64,000 nt of DNA. Origin: Cristatella mucedo (Eukaryota > Bryozoa > Phylactolaemata > Cristatellidae). The stretch lies in contig WPIO01000077.1 of NCBI GenBank assembly GCA_009760855.2, positions 1,585,001 through 1,649,000 of the forward strand, given 5' to 3'. Position 1 is the first letter of the stretch, and every line of letters begins with the position of its first letter. This document shows positions 27,040 to 41,000 of this stretch, piece after piece. The position numbers and the translations under genes were made by a program. The notes beneath the pieces are model-generated. The model saw only the letters and a program-made list of their open reading frames with translations. It was not told the DNA's origin and did not search any database.

Positions 27040-28520
27040 TCCGACTCGATCGCCTACGATCGCCTGGTTGGCCCTGCTGCGATCCCTGCGATCGGCGATG
27101 GAGGAGACAGGCCAGACGGCAACCTCGCCGAGCTCCAGCGAGCCGACGGTTTGCATGTAGGGGGAGAGGGCTGTCGAGGAGGAGAGCGGGCCTCGCCTGC
27201 AACTTCCGCCGGCCGCGGCTCCATTGGCCGGCCGGGCAGACGCAGAGGTTCGGGTTGATAGCAGCTGCACCGGGGATCAGTCGAGGAACGAGGCAGGGCC
27301 GGCAGCTGGTTAATTACTACCGATCGCTTCGGTAAGCGAAGACCAGCTCTCGAGCGCTGCTGTGGCGGCCGGCCGCCGCCACGCCCTCCGCGGCGGCGGG
27401 CGAGACAAACGCCCGATTCGCAGCAGCCGGCTGCTGCCCAACGCGACGCTATCCGAAGGAGCGCACACCCAGTTGGGGGGGGGGTGGGGGGATATGGCAG
27501 AGCGCCGCCACCGCCGCTCCGCCAGTTCAGGCGAACCGGCGGGCGCGCGGAGGAGCGGCCGTGCAGAATGAGACCGGTCGAGAGGAAAGCCAGACAAACG
27601 ACGGGACGCGACTGAAAATAATCAATCACGACGAGCTGTAACGCAGTCACCGGCGAAGCACTGAGAAGCCGCGAGAGGCCCGTCCAAAGGGAGCGGTGCG
27701 CGAGTTCGCGCTCGGCTCCACGAAATCCCGCGCGCGAGCGCGGCGCCGAGCTTGGCCACGGGATGGCAGCGCCCACGACAGCGATCGCCTCGACCGGCTA
27801 GACAGGCGGCGGCGGCGGCGGCGGCGGCGGAGCGGATCCGAGAAAGAGCTCCGCAGTGCAGCCCTGGAGGCCTTGCCGAACGAGCTACTTGTACGACGCA
27901 GCCTGGCAAGCGGAGCGCTACGCCCCATTCGAATCTAGCGCCGCCGCAGCCGTTGCGGCGACTATCGGCACGCGGCTCGTTGAAATCCAGACACGACGCA
28001 CGGCGCGTACCGGCCGCATGCTGCGGTCGCCGGCGGCGGCAGCGCAGCAGCGCGCGCGCGTGCGGCGCCGAACGCGCGCGAAGCCGGAGGACTGAAACCG
28101 ACCGCGGCGATCGGATCCGGCGGCGGCGGCGGCGGCGAAGGGAGAGCTGGTCGCGAGAAGCCTTAGTTAGCGGCGGAGGCGGCGGCGGCGGCGGCGGCGG
28201 CAGTCGGTCGGCTACTCATAGTGCGGCGCGGTGCGGCGCGGTACGCGCGGGCTGCGGCGAGGTGGGGCCGACGGCGCTGCGCGCACGCTCTTCTCTCTCG
28301 CGTCTCGCGCAACGCGCAGACGGCTGAGCAGCCACTCTCGTAGGCAAACTATCGCCGACGCTACCTTTTATGAGCGAAGACATCGCGAGCGAACAGGCAC
28401 AGCCGAGAGCACTGGACCCCGACTGCAGAGCCCGACGGCCGCTCGGTGCCTGCGCTGTGGACGAGTCCATCTGTTCGCCGCTCATCTGTTCAGCAGCGTT
28501 AGTGATCGAACAAACCATAC
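27040..28520. promoter_or_regulatory. CpG-rich block, likely shared promoter of HR3 and CARNMT1
   Basis: This block is much richer in GC and CpG than its flanks, with (GGC)n runs at about 27808-27831, 28119-28137 and 28173-28201. It lies between the first exon found for the minus-strand receptor and the start codon of the plus-strand methyltransferase. A bidirectional promoter, and the missing receptor 5' exon, are inferred from this position. Several open frames here look like GC-rich shadows and I could not pick a start codon. Confidence 0.45.
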
Positions 28521-28901
28521 AAATAACTTGGAAAGTGACGCTAAAATAATGTGATAGGGCTATTTTTCATAACTTTTGTCCAAGAGGAGATTGCATATTT
28601 TTACGGGGGGGGGGGGGTCAGATATCCATCCACCACCCCTCATTCATAATAAGATAGTACCTACCATATCCGAATCCCCAGGTGGCGTTGCTGTCGCCGG
28701 TATCGACCACGGTTGGACTTTCGTATGACATGTACTAGCAGCAAGTTAGTTTTCAAAAATGTGTAGAAAATCAAGATTTAAGCATGCATATTTAGCGAAG
28801 AATCGATGCATTTCATTTACTTGGCTTATTTTTTTAAAGTAATTATACCAGATTTCGGGCTACTGCCAGCGTAGCATGTATTGCGGATGCACACATATAC
28901 T

Positions 28902-29035
28902 ATGGCTGCTCCCCCGCACGCCTTGCTCGCGAGCGGCCGTCCAACCGAGGCCCAGCTCGAACCGCGGCTAAGCGAGGATGAGCAGAAAGAGCGGGAGCAT
29001 TTCCAGAAAGTGATAGACGCGTTCCGATATTACAG
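28902..29035 (+). CDS. CARNMT1: CARNMT1 exon 1
   Basis: It starts [12 protein letters not shown] and ends AFRYY plus two bases before GTGTGC (phase 2). The [15 protein letters not shown] stretch matches the family's EREHFWRIINAFRYY. Confidence 0.9.
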
Positions 29036-32000
29036 GTGTGCGCAGTACGCGTTGCTCGATAATTATTTGTGTTTAGCAACAGTGAAAGTAGGTCATCCCC
29101 CCCACTGTTACCGCGTCGTGGCTGGCTCGTGCTGCTGTAAGCGATGGCCTACGTACGGTTCGCTGGTGTGCTAGCAGTTCTTCGGAGCCCTAAACTAGTT
29201 CCATTCGGCCTTGCCGTTGCATTTTTGTCTAGATACGATTTCGAACTTTCGTAACGATTTCGCCGTCGGGCCTGCCGTATCGCTAAGGACGCGTAACCGC
29301 AGATCGTTCACGTGTCCGTATGGGTTTCTGAAGGCGGTTCGTAGCAGAGATAGTCATTATATATGATGCCTGTGTTCCGTTGGGATTTTAATGCTGCTGA
29401 GGTTTTTCGTCGGCTTTGCTTAGTGTAACTCCGCATAGTTATGCAGTCGCGCCGCATAGTGCTCGCGGCTCGCGGCCCAAACCTTTTGCACAACAGGTTG
29501 AGCTTGTGCGGTGCATTTCGTAAGAGGAGTACTATTTCTTCTCGAAAGCAGACGCTCATTGCTCATCTTCCTAGACTTTTGCGAGCTATTAGCTGATCTC
29601 TTTTCTTGTGGACAGACTTGCACTACCGCCGGTGCCCTTTGCTACCACCTCAGGTGGACCTAAATGTGCTCGTCTCACCATTTGCTCACCGAAACAAGAG
29701 GTTCGCTGATCTTGCCACTAGTTGTGCTAATTTCGATGGCATAGAAACTAATGCTGGCCAGACAGATGATTAATTCTGTAGACGATGCGAACTTTGAGAA
29801 CCCAATTGCTTCCCAGTACAAGTGAATTGGTGATAAGAATCGAGGGATGTTATGGAGCTAGCCTTGCGGCTTGCATCTGACGATCCGCCAAAATGCGGCT
29901 TGGCTTGCGGCTTGCGGCGGCTGCTGCTGCGAAATCTGTTCGGCTACCTCTGGCTACCTGCTGCTGTAAGCTCCAGCTGTGTCAGTCAGCTATAGTGTAC
30001 TTTGTTCAGCTGGCTTGTGAATGGTCCAGTTTTGCTGTTCGAGTTTCATGCTGGGATGTTGTACGTAATTTCCCTTTGGCCGTGCAGCTAATCTGATCAA
30101 CTGGCAATGTAAACATTCTATGGGGTCTTTGTATGATTGTGCTGTGCAAGGAGGCCGAGTTAAAGAATGAAGCAGCACCGAGTATCAGATTACGAAACTG
30201 GTTAAACCTATTTGTGGATTCCACAGCAGGTGAGTCCTGACATTTCTCAGGCCACAAGCAAATGCTAAAAGAGCTCTGCCTTTGATGCTCAAATCGAAGT
30301 GAGCTTGCAATGTACGACCTACTGGCAAAAAAGTGAAAGCTGGTTGTTGCTTAAAATGTAGGTACTAGTAGGATATATTGACTCGTGATATTTGTTGGCT
30401 CCCGGAGGCAGTGCCCAGTGTTCACTATTTTTTAGTTTATTGGTATACATGTTAGTTGGGAATTTTGTTCTATTCTATTGATCTTGGCCTGTGCGTACCC
30501 CACATAGGGCTTGAAATTCCAGGATGTCTGTACTCGTGATGCACGAGAACTAAGCAAGAGATGTGAACTTCAAGCGTGAGTGTAAATCATACATCGTCGG
30601 TGAACATGGCTGATAGTGTAAGAATACACTATTAAGGCCACTGCTTATCGCATGTATTGCCTGGTTCCAGACCTTTGCCACCGTGCCTCGTCTGGATTGC
30701 AAGTGTAACTATTTTTTTCCCACAATTTTGCAGACACTTTGTGTGCAGAGTTGACTTTTAGCTTCCAGATGCCATCCTGCATAGAAAAAGGTAGCATGGT
30801 AAACCGAATCAAAAGCACGAACTATCTTTAATGGGAGATGCTAAGGAAAATTGTTTTCTCTTGTATTAGCTTGGCTCGTTCTTATCTTGATGCACTTGCT
30901 GGCTTACTCGTGTCTGCTCGAGGGCAGCACCTCTTTGGCCGGCAATCGCTTTGAATTAGGCTGCAGCCAGCCGTGCAACGTATGTGCAAGCGGCCGGCTG
31001 TGGCCTCGAGGTGCTTCCTCGAGCAGTAAAGCTTATGGTGGCTTGAATGCCGGTGCACTGCGAACGCTCGAGCTGCAGTGCCCATTTTCCTCACTTGTTC
31101 CTGAGTGAGCACGGTGCGCCCCTTCCACCACCACCACCACCACCCCCCTGTCTCCAGTGTGTTTGTGCTTTTATTGGGCATTTCGTCCTTCGTTTAGGGA
31201 TTGTTTCAGGCTTTGCTAATTGTGCTCTGCAAAAATTCCTGTGGCTGAGAGTATACTCTCTACGTGGGCATGCCTGGATATTGGGGTCTTACACTTGTAT
31301 GGAGCTACCGGACACGTGTAGCAACCAACACTGCAGTCCATGGCTGCTTGCTCCTTGGAGTAGCAACTGACTGTGGTGTATGCAAGTTACTTTAGAGGAC
31401 AAATCCTTTGCTATTTTTCCGAGATTGCACCCCACCTTCATATCATCTTGGTATGCTGTTACTTAGTGCTATTGACCATTCGTTGAAGGATCCACTCACT
31501 AAAAAGGGTAGCAGTGGCTGAGAAATACTATCATGAATTGCCTCAGCGGCACCACCGGCTTATTCCGAACTTTTTGGATCACCTGAGTCGCTTGCAAACC
31601 TGCATCGATCACAATTTTTCTATATTGCGACAAATCATCCGAAATACTGACCACATGTTCGAGAACTCAAATTTTGCACCCGATGCCGTAAGTGCACGAT
31701 CAGGTTGGCATTGCTAGCGAATCGGCAGTTTGCAAACTGTGAATCTCTTGCGGCTTGCTGCGGTAAGGCTGCAGGAGCTCATAAGCCAGGCGTCTTTTGT
31801 GTCGTACGGCGGGCGTTGCAGCATGCTATCTGCCTTCAAGTCGACACGATAGCCGTGTTGCACGGTGTAATTATGGCGTAATTGCAAACTGAATCCTTGC
31901 AGCAAAGCACTATTAATGAAATTCCCAACGTTAGGCCAAGGGAGTTCGACATGGACAAGGTGAAGACGACACTGAAGCAAATAGTGCGAGACTGGAGCGA

Positions 32001-35000
32001 TGCTGGCAAGGCTGAGCGCGATGCATGCTACCTGCCGGTGATAAGGGAGATCCAAGGCTTGTTCCCCGAGGAGCTCTGGTAAGCGATGGCCATCGGTGCA
32101 GTGTCGAGGCATGGCAAGGGGCCGAGTGCACCTACCCAGTGCCAAGCATCGCAGAGGCCAGGCAGCAGTGCTGCGTTGGCCCTCTTGGTACACAGTACAC
32201 AGCCGCTTGCTTGCCCAGCCAGGGCTGTGCGTGTAAAGTGGTTGTTTTGGGGCCGGCTGCAACTGGCCTGGTGGGGCAATTCTGATTCGCTTCCTATTGC
32301 TGCTCCTGCTGCTGCCGGTGTCGCTGTCACTAATGCCGACATCCCTTCATTCGGCTTTCCCTTTGCCAGTTCCAATCATTAGCTGTGCATCGTTAGCTGG
32401 ACGTGGTTGAAAACTGCTTTTGTCGCTTCATCAGCTCATCGAGGCCCTATCGTCTTGCGCCACTGTCGACTTGCTCGTGCACTTGCTCTTTGCTGGCATC
32501 TGTACTGCTGCTGCATGGTTTGAGACCGTAGCCACCCAAGGTCAGGTAAGCCACCCAAAGCCAACCAGGTCAGCCTTAGGTCAGCACGAGCAGCTGCTCG
32601 TGGAGGAGCACCCTCAAGCCATAAATTATAATAATGGTAGTGTATCAGATCAATGGTAGTGTAACACACTCGAGCCTGTGACGGCAGTTGTCAGATGGCA
32701 CAGTAAGGCTTCACCCTTGAGGGAGCACTTTCATGCTTCCTCGTGATTGACTGACCGGCACACAATAGAATGGGTGCATCGAGGCAAACTTGTGCTCTGT
32801 GCAATGCATACCAAAACCAGTATGCATGCCAACATGTCAGACCTGAGTAGTGAATGGTGGCAGGGAGTGTGGTCACGGCTTAGCTATGGGTCGCTGGCCG
32901 CAGTGCAACAAGCGGCCAACTTGGGTGTCGTCTGCGTTGCATGCATTGCAGAAACTTACTTGCGTGAGCTGGAAACAGCTTCCTACTGGAGCTGTGCTTG
33001 TGCTGTGCTGTAGCTGGCTCACCGTCTTCCATTGACGAGCATGAGGATATGCTGCTGTTTCGCTTTCTCCTGCTTACGGTCATTGGTGGTGGCCGGCGGT
33101 CCAAGAAAAATGGTATTGGCATGTGTGCCTGTGCACTGGTTTCGATCTCGTTTCGGTGATCACAGACTTCGGGACCTGCGCTGGCAACCGAACGAAAGGA
33201 CCCGTATTAAGTGGCAACATGAGTTCGAGCATTCAGCCCCCAGGCAGCACGTTGCTGCAATGCAGCTATGCTGCTGAAGCAGTGTCCAGGCAATGGTCAT
33301 CGCACAAGGTGCTAGGCTTGGATGGATGGTGCACTATGATATCGGTCCCAGCAAGGTAGACACTAGCCGTTTTTTCAAGCATATGCTATTGGAATAGCTA
33401 CAAGTGATAAGGGTTCAAAATAGTTGTTTTTAGGAGTATTTCTAGAACTGACCGAGCCTAAACGACCAGTCTGTTTCATCGGTATGGTTATATTCGATGG
33501 GGGGAGTAAGAAATGAAAAATTCTAGACTCAACCAAGCTTGTTTGTTTGCTTCGCCTGCGGAATAAGGCAACGGTCGACCATTCCATAGCAATAACTGGA
33601 GGGGTCGCGTTATCTTAAAACAAGGCCGTCTTCTCTTTTTGCACTACCTCAAAAATGATGAACGTGATTATAACCTTGCATATGATTCTTGTTATATGGG
33701 TACGTGCCCACTTACTTCAGCTCACACGAGCTGAATGTAGAGCTGAATGGCTGCGCTGTATATGCTGTGATTGAATTCGTGCATTTATTCAAACGGAGTA
33801 AGGACACGAATTTGGCATTGCTGCCGATCAAATATGCTACTATTATCTGCCTCGGTTCCTCACTCACCCGATCGCTCGTGTTTGAACAATAGTAGGTGAA
33901 GCAAATGGATTCGTCCAGATCAGGCATGTCATTTATATTGCCTCAAAGGCAGAGCTTAAGTTAGTAGGCTCTGGGCGTGCATGTGTTTTGGGTTGGAAGT
34001 TTACTCAGTTTGTGTATGACCGGCATGTGCGTGACCGGCCTAGTCAGTGTTCTGCTTGTGTATATGTAAGCTTTAGTCAGAGCAGATCAAGCAGGCTAGC
34101 CTACTCTGAATGCTCAGGGTGTGGCTGTTAAAGCCAGCCTCATTTTGCTATTACGTTGGTGCTACTGTTTAGTCCTGCTGTGCTTTTTATAATTTAGGCA
34201 TCCTTAATGAGGTGGTCTTAGGTCTACTGACATTTCTGCCGTCAGTGGGAGATGATTATCTAGATACTTAGGTCAGAAATGTCAGCAACCCGTGGTCATA
34301 TCCATGTGATACAAAACAATCAATTGCCCAACCAATCGATCTCAAATTGAATGGCAAGACCAAGTTAATAGTTTTGGACTAAATTAGTGTCACTCAAAAG
34401 CTAGAAAGCCTTACCCTCAAATTGGATTCGACCAGAACATCTTCTGTAGCTTCTGTGTGAAACCTGGGTGTCTGGTTCCAAAAGGATCGTTCACCAGATA
34501 TCCGTATAAATTCAGGAGTCATGTCTGCCTACTTTCAGCTGTGTATCGTTGCAAAATATTGGGCTCGCTTAGATAAGGACACTACGTTTACAGCCAAGCT
34601 GGTCCGTGCATTCGTGACATCCCATCTAGGCTTCTGTTATTTTCTAACTACTGCCAGGTCTTTCTGCCTGTGCAACATGTTCGTGGCAGATGGTGCAAAA
34701 CCATGCTTCTAGGCTTGTCTTTTGCAATTGCTGCCACATAACAGCACCCTCGATGCCTGGACTGGTTTCCCATCAAAAAGGAACATCAGCTTTAAAGTTA
34801 TGTCACTCACTTTTAGGTCTCTATTAGCCTGCTCCTATGTAGGTGTCTGAGATACTTAATCTTCGGGGTTCCTATCTTACCATGATACTGGCATCTCAAG
34901 TCGTTTAGCTGTGCCTCTAACCAATATCAAATCCTTCAATCTGTTTGTTTCCAACGCCTGGAGCTCACTCCTGACTGGCATCGCGACATCCCAAGAATTG

Positions 35001-38000
35001 ACATTAAAAAAGAATCTAAAACCCACTTCATATTGACAACATCTGCACCATCTGTGTGAATTGACTTTTAATGTGTGTATGTGCCAACATTGTGCATGTT
35101 ATCACTAGTCATTTACATTCTTCCTTTCCAGCACGTGTTCAGTGCCCAGAAAAAAGTGGTTCTCTTAAGGTGCTGCAAAAATGCCTTATTTTAATTTTAT
35201 TACCGGCCTTGGGATATGCAATGCCTAGATCTGGACAGATACCGATTCTAGATATCGTTAAGTGACTGACTGCAATGGCAGAGCCAAGATTTTCATCTAG
35301 AGGGCGGAATACATGCAAAAGTCTTATGCAGGGGCTAGACCTGCAAAGTCTTGATGTAGGGGGCAAGACCTGCACAATTTTCGGGTGGGTGGGGGTGGAC
35401 CTGAAATTGAGGAAAAAATTATAGTGTACAATTATACTGTTCGTTCGACATAATCTCAGCTGTTCCTCGGCAAGTGAAAATAAGACATGATCTCGTCGTG
35501 AGTGACAGTCGGGGGCGTAGGGAATAGGGAGGGGGGCAAGTCGCTGCCCTGCTGTAGGGGCAGGTGGGACCGGCTTCACTAAGTAGCAGCTGCTGGAAGC
35601 TATAGGCTGATGGGTAAGGTGAGGTTGCCACCATGTAGGGTTGCAGTATAATTATCAGCAGCAAAGCTGTTGATTCAGTGGCTAAGGTTTGCAGGTGGCC
35701 TGCCTGGTCAAAGGCTTTGCTAGTCTAGACCGGCACACTCGTAACAGCTATTTTGGGCTCTTAGCAGTGACAGATTCTAGCTGGAAAAGCTACGTTAACG
35801 TATCTCGAATGCAATCTAGATGCACTAGATGCTGTCTCCCCCCAAGTATGCAGACATGAAGCTGATAGGCTGTTCGGATACAGCTTGTCTTTCAAGGAAA
35901 GAGTAGGAGCTGATCTAACAGGTACAGACAGACTTAAATGTTGATACAACAGGTGCATAGAGTCATTCTCAGGTCAATCTTTAGAGAGCTCCGTTTAGGG
36001 CTTGACAGGGCCACCCAGTGCAGTCTAATTCAGCCGGTGGTACGTTGGCCAATGCCGGCCAAGCTTGTTTTTCAAACCTGTTCCAGGCCACTGCACACTT
36101 GCTCAGTGCTGCAGGCTGATTTGGACGACTGACTGGCAAGATCTGGCAGCGGCGACGGCCCACCCACGATGGCCACGGCTGGCATTCCTGCCCCTCGGTT
36201 GCCTGAAACCGGCAGCCTTGGCTTCATTTGGTTTGCTGGCAGCGAGTGGCCGTCGACCGACGCCGGCTTGCATTGGCTGCCAGATAGGACAATTTGAACT
36301 TGCCCTCAGGGCCCATCGGCAGCTCGATGCCCCAAACCTTTGCTAGCAGCCTCCACCACCACCACCCTTCGACTGTGGCCTAAGTGTGAGCCTGGACCCA
36401 TCGGATGATCCACACAGCTGCGGCTAAACCCCTCCCCCCAAAAAAAACAATGATTGCCACCCCCTGTCACTTCTCGGCTGCCTGTGGCCTTCTCCTGTCG
36501 GGGAAGAGCAAAAGCACGTCTGACGTGACCGCCGGTGCACGATGCAGAAGTGCATGCATGAAGTGTAGCTCCATGTCCGGCACGTGAGCTGTCAACGGCC
36601 GTGGCTTATGATGGCCGCCTCCCCCTCCCCTCTCCCTCTCTGCCTGTCTCTCGAGTTGGCAAGGCGAGGGACAGCGCTTTGGTATCAGCTCTCACCTCAG
36701 CTCTCGACGAGTAAGCGCGCTTCGCCTTGTGAAGCCCAAGGACAAGCCTCCTCCTCCTTGTTCTGCTCCTGCGAAGGACCCACGAAGGACGCAAGCAGCG
36801 CTGCAGCCTACTCGGCGACCGACCGACCGGCCGGCGTGTATGTGTGGGCTGCACCCTGGCAGAAAAAATTCTGGCGCCTTACCGGCTTCTGCTCATGTGA
36901 AGCCACCCGGCCTCTTCTTCTCATTGGCTGATGTTGACTCATGCAAATAGATGTCACAATGGAGACCTCCCTCCTATTGTCGTGTCCTCATTGGCATACC
37001 TGCTGACCACATTGTGTAAGCCAGTCCCAACAGGTCCTCATTGAAATCCTTCTGCCCCGGTGAGACCAAATGCTGTGCTCGAACAGTGCTGCCACTGCTC
37101 AGTCCGCCGGCATGCTGGAGAGCCGGACCGTACCTCGTGGGAGTTGGTTCGCACCGGCATGCCTGACGAGAGGCGCCAGCAGCAGAGGCTAAGCAGATTG
37201 CAAAGCTGCTGCTGTTGCTGCTGCCACACACTCTGCAGTGCTAGGGCCCGCTAGAGTCTCGTCTGCAATGGGTTGCAGCGGTTTTCTCGAGTACAAATGG
37301 TCTGTCGTGACAATGACAAGTTGTGTGGTTTTTCATTGCGCACGATGGTGCATGTCATAATAGCACGGAATGGCTTTCCGGATGTGAAGTGTGAAGGGTA
37401 AGCTTAGCTGTGTGTGCTGCTTGCTGTCAGAGCATGCTTGTTGGAAACTTCGAAGGCCAAGCCACGACTGCCACTCGACCGTTCAAGTGACTGGCATCTG
37501 AAGTTGTTACAACATTGTGTATGGTAGGCTTCCCTGGCTGTGGGCAAAGACCTCCCCGCAGAACGTAGACACTGCTGCGTCCACGTGCGACCTTGCTCGG
37601 ACCCACTCCCAAGTGGCAGTTCGATCGACCAATCCTGGGAAGTCAGCCCAACCTAGGGGTTTGATTCGCCATTCGACTTCAGATGCAATGTTTCAGAAGT
37701 GGACAATCCCCCCATAGAGCGGCCAATCCAGTCGCCGGGATGCATTCTTTTAAAAGAAGGGTATGTGGGTGGGGTGGTGGGCAACCAGTAAAATCCTCTA
37801 CTCAACGTCTCGATTGTGCTGTGCTGTTGCCAGATATTTTTCTAAAAGTTTGAGCAAGTCTTTATCGAGCTCGCTCTCCGCTGCTCCTGTAAGGAGCTGC
37901 CCCTCGAGCTCAGCTGCTGTCTGCGCGTGCTACCTGAGCATCGTGCTGTAATAATAATAATAATAATAATGCACTTGATAAAGCGCCCTCAGAGAACTTA

Positions 38001-41000
38001 ATCTCTTTCTAGGCACTTTACATTCGCTGCAAAGGAAGCACGATCGAATGGTGAGTGGTATCATGCTTGAAAAACAAACGAAATGAATAATATGGTTAGG
38101 GGTGACATGCACAGGGTCAGCATGCAAATGTGGTTAGTGGCAGCATGCACAGTGTCAGCACGCATAAGCACATCAAGGACGAATCACAGGGACCCACTAA
38201 ATGCTGTCCTAAATAGGTGTGTTTTTAAGTTCCTTTTAAATGTGGTCAGGTCAGGGGATGTTCTGATGCAGGTCAGGAGGGAGTTCCAGGCTTTGGGAGC
38301 ATACGAACTAAATGCACGGTCTCCAAAGGATGTAAGGTTTGTACGAGGTATTTCTAGACTGTTGGATTCCGAAAAGCCGGTGGTACGATGCTTGCCTCCG
38401 CTGTGTGCTGCTCGAGTGCGTATGTGCGAATTCATCGCTTCCACGGACGCGTGATTGAGCTGCGAGGACTCGCAAGTGAAGCCAATCAAGGCCGGGTTCT
38501 ATCCTTTTGAATTGAGCTGCGATTCCGCCGAACTGGCGTGTAGGTGCGCCTGCGCGAGCACGTCCGTCTGTTACTCAAAGCGAAGTGTCCACGAGCCGCC
38601 GAGCGGCTGCTGCACTGCAAGGGAGCTTCGGCCTCGCGGAGAGGCGAGCTGCGGGTGGGCGGCGGCCGACGACGAATCACAGCGAAGGCAAATCTGAGAA
38701 GCGCGGCCGAGTTGGGAGCGAGGCGGGCGAGCGTCCAGACGGTGGCTCCCACGAGGCGGTGGTAGCGCTGCAGCAGACGAGCTGGCCACGGGATGTGCCG
38801 AACGAAGGTCGGCAGCAGGAGACAAGCTGAAGCAGTCTGCGCAAGGCTCGAAGAGAGCGCCACTGCCTCCCCGGTCGCTCGACGGACGTTGAGCGGGCGC
38901 AAGCAGTTCGTGTTCAGGGCGCGGGCATGTGGTCGGTCCTGAGAGGAGCCTCTGAGGTGGAGGCAGAAGCTGGCGTGCCGCGCCGAAGCAGCAGCAGCAG
39001 CAGGTCCAGCCTGCACGCCGACGAGCAGCCGAGCGAGCTCCGGCAGGGGCGGCTCCGAGGGCGGCCTCGGCGCCGCCCCTGCACGACCCGCCTCAACCTC
39101 CGGTGCCGCCTCTGCGTGCACGCTCGACCCTTTTTCTTCCACCAGCGTTCCTTCGTCGGTGCACATCCTGGTGCCAGGCGCTGGCCTGGGACGACTCGCC
39201 CACGACATTGCCAAGCTGGGCTATACGTGTCAGGGCAACGAGTGGAGTCTCTTCATGCTCTTCGCCTCCAACTTCGTTCTCAACAAGTGAGGGCCGCTCT
39301 TCGTTCGCGCGGCTGCTGCACGGACGGCGGCGGAGAAGCAGCAGCAGCAAGCGTGCACGGCCGCGGCCACTGTCCACTGCACGAGCACTCGCAGCACTTG
39401 CCTCCCTTGGACGCTAGCGAGCACTTGCTCGTTCGAATGCTGCTCAGCTTGTCGACGTTGGCGACCAGTGACTGACCTCTGCCGTGCCCGAAGGTCGCAC
39501 GGACCCGCTTGCTTGCGTACCCTTTCAGTGGCAGCTTCGGCTTGCGTTTATTTCTCTCGGCAGTGCCGCTCGTTTTGTACTGGTAGCATCTCTACGATTG
39601 CACACTGGATATTTAGTTCCAGCACTAATTGTAGGGGGAGGACCTCCGAGCCAGAGGTCCCGGAAGCAGCTGGGCAGCTGGGCATGCAGACTCACTCGTC
39701 TTTATTTACTGTATTGAATAATTGAGTGACTTTGACCGCTCAATTATTTTTCTTTAGAAGAAGGCAAGGCTTAGTAGGGACCATTAGCTAAATGTTGAAA
39801 TATTCAGTGAGTCGGCTTTATGGAACATGGCGTAAAATAAAGGCAAAAAGGAGTTCTACCTATAAGCTGGAATTTTAAAGTAATGTAATGTATCTCCGTC
39901 ACTAACTCCACAAAGTCATAAAGACCATGTGGGTGTTACGCAGGAGAGTTTTGTGTAGCGCACTCACAGCCTAAGCGGCTTTCGGTACGAATTCGGTAGC
40001 CAACAGACTTCGTCTCACGAAACAAAGAAAAAGTGGGAAGCATAGCAGAGTTAGGAGAGCAGTTGAGGTAGTGAGTAGCATAGAAGTAGCAGTTCAGGAC
40101 CGCTGAAAAAGATGTGCCATAGTCGGCAGTTGGAGAGTAGATGTCGTTGCGTGTCAGCCCTAATCTTGTGAACTGTTGAAGAGTTTTTAAATCGTACTTT
40201 TCTTGCAACCCCGCTAAATACGCATGTGCATTCAGCCATTCGATGTGGTGTTGAGCCTCGATGCAGCAGGCCGCTTGCATCAGTTATCCCCCCAATTGCT
40301 TTCATTTCAGCATATGTCTAGAAAGAGATGTGGTTTTTTTTTGGTTCAATGCACATCTTTTACTATGTGTGTATTGCCAAAAACGATCATCCAATAAGCC
40401 TTTGAAGTTTGAGGTGCCCCCCCCCCCCCCTATCGGCTCAGGTCCACTCCCTTTCTCTATTTATAATCCGCTCTCCATCTCCATACTTGCGATTTGATCC
40501 TTCCCTGCCCTCCAGCATCTCAAACTCGCCCAGTGCTCTAACAGCATGCATTGCCGACATTTGCACTTAGATGGCAGCAAACTTTCTGAAATTAAATGAG
40601 CACAAAAACCAACTTACTAATTATTGAAAAACCTGTGGTTCAGACACAGGAAAGCCTTACTCTTCATAGCCTACCACCATCGAAAGCCTTACTCTTCATA
40701 GCCTACCACCATCATCATGTCTCCTCTGCTTGGAATTTGGCTGTCATCTTTCATAATGACCGATCACTTCTAGAGCACATCAGCTCCACTGTTCAGTCTG
40801 CACACTTTAACCTGTGGAAAATTTGCAAAAATCCGGGTATGCTTAGATCAGGACGCCGCAGCCAAGCTGGTCCATGCATTCCTAACATCACGACTAGACT
40901 TCTTCGAAGAACTACTGGTAGGTCTTCGTGCCTGCACACAAAACTCAGCAGCTAGGCTTATTTGTCACAAGCGTCTCAGCAGTCACATTATACTGTAAGA

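Noticed and set aside
27054-28518. Several 80-240 codon frames in the CpG-rich block as the receptor's first exon
   Set aside because: None gave a clear start plus a phase-1 donor matching the 26292 acceptor; the GC-rich composition alone makes such frames likely.
28216-28518. CRISPR-like or bacterial features, here or elsewhere in the window
   Set aside because: No spaced direct repeats, ribosome-binding sites or operons; spliced genes and SINEs show this is animal DNA.
38486-39214. 242-codon minus-strand frame
   Set aside because: It overlaps CARNMT1 exon 4 on the opposite strand in GC-rich DNA, has no recognisable domain, and other long frames compete with it.
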